Below are positions 6,032 to 7,746 of a stretch of 7,746 nt of DNA, in pieces; positions within the stretch are counted from its first letter, which is position 1, and each line of letters opens with the position of its first letter. The notes beneath the pieces were generated by a model that did not search any database, was not told where the DNA came from, and saw only the letters and a list, made by a program, of their open reading frames with translations. The stretch covers positions 1 through 7,746 of the forward strand of contig JASLOV010000310.1 in assembly GCA_030745285.1 (NCBI GenBank), in the 5' to 3' direction. Made by a program: the position numbers and the translations under genes. Source of the DNA: Dehalococcoidia bacterium (GTDB taxonomy: Bacteria; Chloroflexota; Dehalococcoidia; UBA2979).

Positions 6032-6061
6032 ATCATTAGTGACACGTACACCGTATGTCAA
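6032..6061 (-). promoter_or_regulatory. Candidate promoter and operator of the PEBP gene
   Basis: On the minus strand a consensus -35 TTGACA (6061-6056) is followed after 18 nt by AATGAT (6037-6032), four of six matches to -10. Transcription would begin near 6025, upstream of the GTG start at 6003. An inverted repeat TGACA-N11-TGTCA (6040-6060, plus-strand coordinates) overlaps the -35 and spacer and could be a repressor site. Confidence 0.45.
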
Positions 6062-6140
6062 CGTGAACGACCGTCGGATGCGGCCGAACGCAATCAGGAT
6101 GCCGCTGGACGCGATCGCGTGGAGTTGCGCCGCTTGCCAC

Positions 6141-6146
6141 TAGAAT
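6141..6146 (+). promoter_or_regulatory. Candidate -10 element of the MBL hydrolase gene
   Basis: TAGAAT matches five of six bases of the -10 consensus and lies 36 nt before the start codon. No good -35 is found at 16-18 nt, so the promoter is weak, activator-dependent or wrongly placed. Confidence 0.3.
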
Positions 6147-6182
6147 GTGGCGGCCAGTGCGGCGCAGTGATCGAGGGTGGCG

Positions 6183-7487
6183 ATGGCCGGAATACGTGAG
6201 TTCAGCGAACAGCTCTGGAACGGCGAGATCGACACGATCTTCGAGGCGCACCCGCTGTTCAGGAACTGGAACGACCGCGTGCCGGAGGAGATCGACGACG
6301 GCATCCTCTACTACAAGGGCATCTCCGGCGCGACCACGCTGGACAGCGGTGATTCGCTGGTGATGCTCGACACCGGCGCTCGCAACGACGCCCCTGCGAT
6401 CTTCGAGGGGGTCCGCAAGTGGCGGCCCGACCACCGGCTGGCGGCGGCCGTCTTCTCGCACCACCACGTCGACCACATCTTCGGGGTCGACCCTTTCGAG
6501 CAGGAGGCCGCGGAGAGCGGCAATCCGCGCACCGTCGTCTACGGCCACGAGGCAATCCCGGGACATTTCGATCGTTACCGTCGGATGCGCGGCTGGAACT
6601 CGGCGATCAACCGGCGCCAGTTCGCGCGCCCGGGCATGCCGCTGCAGCCGCTCGGTGAGTGGCCCGACGACTTCCGCTACCCGGACGTGACCTTCCGCGA
6701 TCGCGTCACCTTCAGCGAAGGGAGCCTCACCTTCGAGGTAGCCCACGACCGCGGCGAGTGCGAGGACTCGGCGTGGACCTGGGTGCCGGAACTGAAGCTG
6801 CTCGCGCCCGGCGACCTCTTCATCTACGCCGTGCCGAACGCCGGCAACCCGCAGAAGGTGCAGCGCTGGGTCGGCGAGTGGGCGGTCGGGCTGCGCAAGA
6901 TGGCCGCGCTGGACGCCGAGCTGTTGATCCCCGGCCACGGCTTCCCGATCTTCGGTGCGGACCGCATCCGCACCGCGCTCGACGACACCGCGACGCTGCT
7001 CGAAACGATCGAAGGGCAGACGGTGGCGCTGATGAACCAGGGCGCGACGCTGGACCGCGTCCTGCAGGAGGTGGAGGTGCCCGCCGATCTGCTGGAGAAG
7101 CCGTACCTGCGGCCGGCCTACGACCATCACGAGTTCCTGATCCACAACATCTGGCGGCTCTACGGCGGCTGGTGGGAGGGCGAGCCGGACAACCTGCTGC
7201 CCGCCCCACGGGCGGCACGGGCCTCGGAGTGGGTCGCGCTGGCGGGCGGCCTCGATGGCGTGGTCGCGCGGGCGGAGGAACTGCGGACGAACGGCGAACT
7301 GCAGCTCGCCTGCCACATCATCGAGTACGCGGTGCTGGCCGAGCCCGGCTCCGCCGACGCGCACGACCTGCGCGCGAAGATCTACGAGGAGCGTGCCGGC
7401 GAGCAGCTCTCCTCGATGTCACGCGGCGTCTTCACCTTCGCCTCGGACTCGAGCAAGGCGGGCAAGCGCGACGGCTTCGAGCCGTAG
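6183..7487 (+). CDS. MBL-fold hydrolase with alkyl-sulfatase-type dimerisation domain
   Basis: This 434-residue protein has an N-terminal metallo-beta-lactamase domain: LDTG at 62-65; the HxHxDH zinc motif as HHHVDH, 93-98; an acidic GECEDSAW stretch at 191-198 with candidate metal-binding Glu192/Glu194; GDLF at 210-213; PGHG with His252. A second helical part, with the IWRLYGGWWEG motif (323-333) and a helix-rich tail, resembles the dimerisation domain of SdsA1/BDS1-type alkyl sulfatases. Family enzymes hydrolyse alkyl sulfates or related esters with two zinc ions. SdsA1 is longer because it ends in a sterol-carrier-like domain; that domain is absent here, and there is no signal peptide, so this is probably a cytoplasmic hydrolase of unknown substrate. 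Start: ATG 6183 is preceded by GAGGG (6173-6177), 5 nt upstream; the GTG at 6177 lies within that site and is less likely. Confidence 0.87.
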   Translation: MAGIREFSEQLWNGEIDTIFEAHPLFRNWNDRVPEEIDDGILYYKGISGATTLDSGDSLVMLDTGARNDAPAIFEGVRKWRPDHRLAAAVFSHHHVDHIFGVDPFEQEAAESGNPRTVVYGHEAIPGHFDRYRRMRGWNSAINRRQFARPGMPLQPLGEWPDDFRYPDVTFRDRVTFSEGSLTFEVAHDRGECEDSAWTWVPELKLLAPGDLFIYAVPNAGNPQKVQRWVGEWAVGLRKMAALDAELLIPGHGFPIFGADRIRTALDDTATLLETIEGQTVALMNQGATLDRVLQEVEVPADLLEKPYLRPAYDHHEFLIHNIWRLYGGWWEGEPDNLLPAPRAARASEWVALAGGLDGVVARAEELRTNGELQLACHIIEYAVLAEPGSADAHDLRAKIYEERAGEQLSSMSRGVFTFASDSSKAGKRDGFEP

Positions 7488-7503
7488 CGGGACCGCGCCC
7501 GCT
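7486..7503. terminator. Hairpin between convergent MBL and MetE-like genes
   Basis: AGCGGG-ACCGCG-CCCGCT is a perfect 6-bp stem with a 6-nt loop in the 36-bp gap between the two stop codons. A second perfect hairpin, ACGGCT-TCG-AGCCGT (7471-7485), ends on the first base of the MBL stop codon. The pair may serve as a bidirectional terminator. No T-run is present. Confidence 0.4.
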
Positions 7504-7523
7504 CTGATGCGACCGAGCCCCGG

Positions 7524-7746
7524 CTAGACCTCGGCGGTGCGCGCCGCCTCCACGAGGTTACGCATCATCTCGATCGCATCGTCGTGGGGGACCCGCCCGC
7601 AGCCGCACGACGATGAGAGCAGCAGCCGCTCTGGCGGCACGACGCGAGCGAGCGCCTCGGCGCCCTCGCGCAGCGTCTCGACGCTCTGCGGCTTCGACTT
7701 GGAGTCGGCGATGCCGGCGATCACCTCGATCGACTCGGGGATCGCC
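7524..7746 (-). CDS. Cobalamin-independent methionine synthase (MetE)-like protein, C-terminal fragment
   Basis: Only the last 73 residues are in the window; the gene enters from the right edge. The pattern PESIEVIAGIADSKS, then a helix SVETLREGAEALARVVPPERLLLSSSCGCG, then a final helix ending MMRNLVEAART, is that of the C-terminal catalytic half of the MetE/UROD-like TIM barrel. In this family the strand after PPERL carries a cysteine (usually in D-C-G) that is a zinc ligand activating the thiol substrate; here it is S-C-G-C-G. The family includes full MetE, which methylates homocysteine from methyl-tetrahydrofolate, and many short MetE-like or epoxyalkane:CoM-transferase-like proteins. Which one this is cannot be told from the fragment. 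The stop is TAG (7526-7524). Confidence 0.75.
   Translation of the reverse strand, partial: AIPESIEVIAGIADSKSKPQSVETLREGAEALARVVPPERLLLSSSCGCGRVPHDDAIEMMRNLVEAARTAEV

Noticed and set aside
6036..7364. 442-codon minus-strand frame opposite the MBL hydrolase
   Set aside because: Mirror frame of a well-supported gene that also overlaps the PEBP promoter region.
1..7746. tRNA, rRNA, CRISPR arrays, insertion sequences, attachment sites
   Set aside because: On reading both strands I saw no repeat-spacer pattern, transposase motif, terminal inverted repeat or tRNA-like cloverleaf.

Overview
The window comes from a high-GC bacterium with dense, mostly separately transcribed genes. Gene content is a 2-oxoacid:ferredoxin oxidoreductase with a fused gamma-alpha subunit, a GrdB-like reductase, a family III CoA-transferase, an alkyl-sulfatase-like metallo-beta-lactamase and a MetE-like methyltransferase. 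This mix would fit an environmental Chloroflexota (Dehalococcoidia, SAR202 or Thermomicrobia type) or a deep actinobacterial lineage. That placement is inference; there is no rRNA or marker gene here.

Layout. 1-2272 (minus strand): korB (its 5' part only, running off the left edge) and korA, overlapping by ATGA. 2273-2666: a 394-bp divergent intergenic region with an AT-rich patch. 2667-3542 (plus): a GrdB-family selenoprotein gene interrupted by an in-frame UGA at 3165-3167. 3586-4050 (plus): a small DUF123-type GIY-YIG protein, 43 bp downstream and possibly co-transcribed. 4212-5465 (plus): a CaiB/BaiF CoA-transferase. 5527-6003 (minus): a YbhB-like PEBP protein, convergent with the CoA-transferase. 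6183-7487 (plus): an alkyl-sulfatase-like MBL hydrolase, divergent from the PEBP gene. 7524-7746 (minus): the C-terminal end of a cobalamin-independent methionine synthase-like protein.

The main result is the selenoprotein. Two halves that would normally be called as separate hypothetical genes (2667-3167 and about 3186-3542) lie in the same frame, separated only by TGA. Reading TGA as selenocysteine gives a continuous 291-residue protein with a U-P-D-C (UxxC) redox motif at residues 167-170. Immediately after the TGA the RNA can form two nested perfect 7-bp stems (3168-3174/3214-3220 and 3184-3190/3197-3203) capped by a six-base loop CGUGCU with G second, which is the form expected of a bacterial SECIS element. 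No glycine, sarcosine, betaine or proline reductase partner (GrdA, GrdC/D, PrdA) is visible here, so the protein probably works outside classical Stickland fermentation. The window does not show its substrate.

The genes suggest organic-acid, CoA-ester and one-carbon metabolism with low-potential or thiol/selenol redox chemistry, but they do not form one obvious pathway. Only korA-korB and perhaps the selenoprotein-DUF123 pair look like operons.
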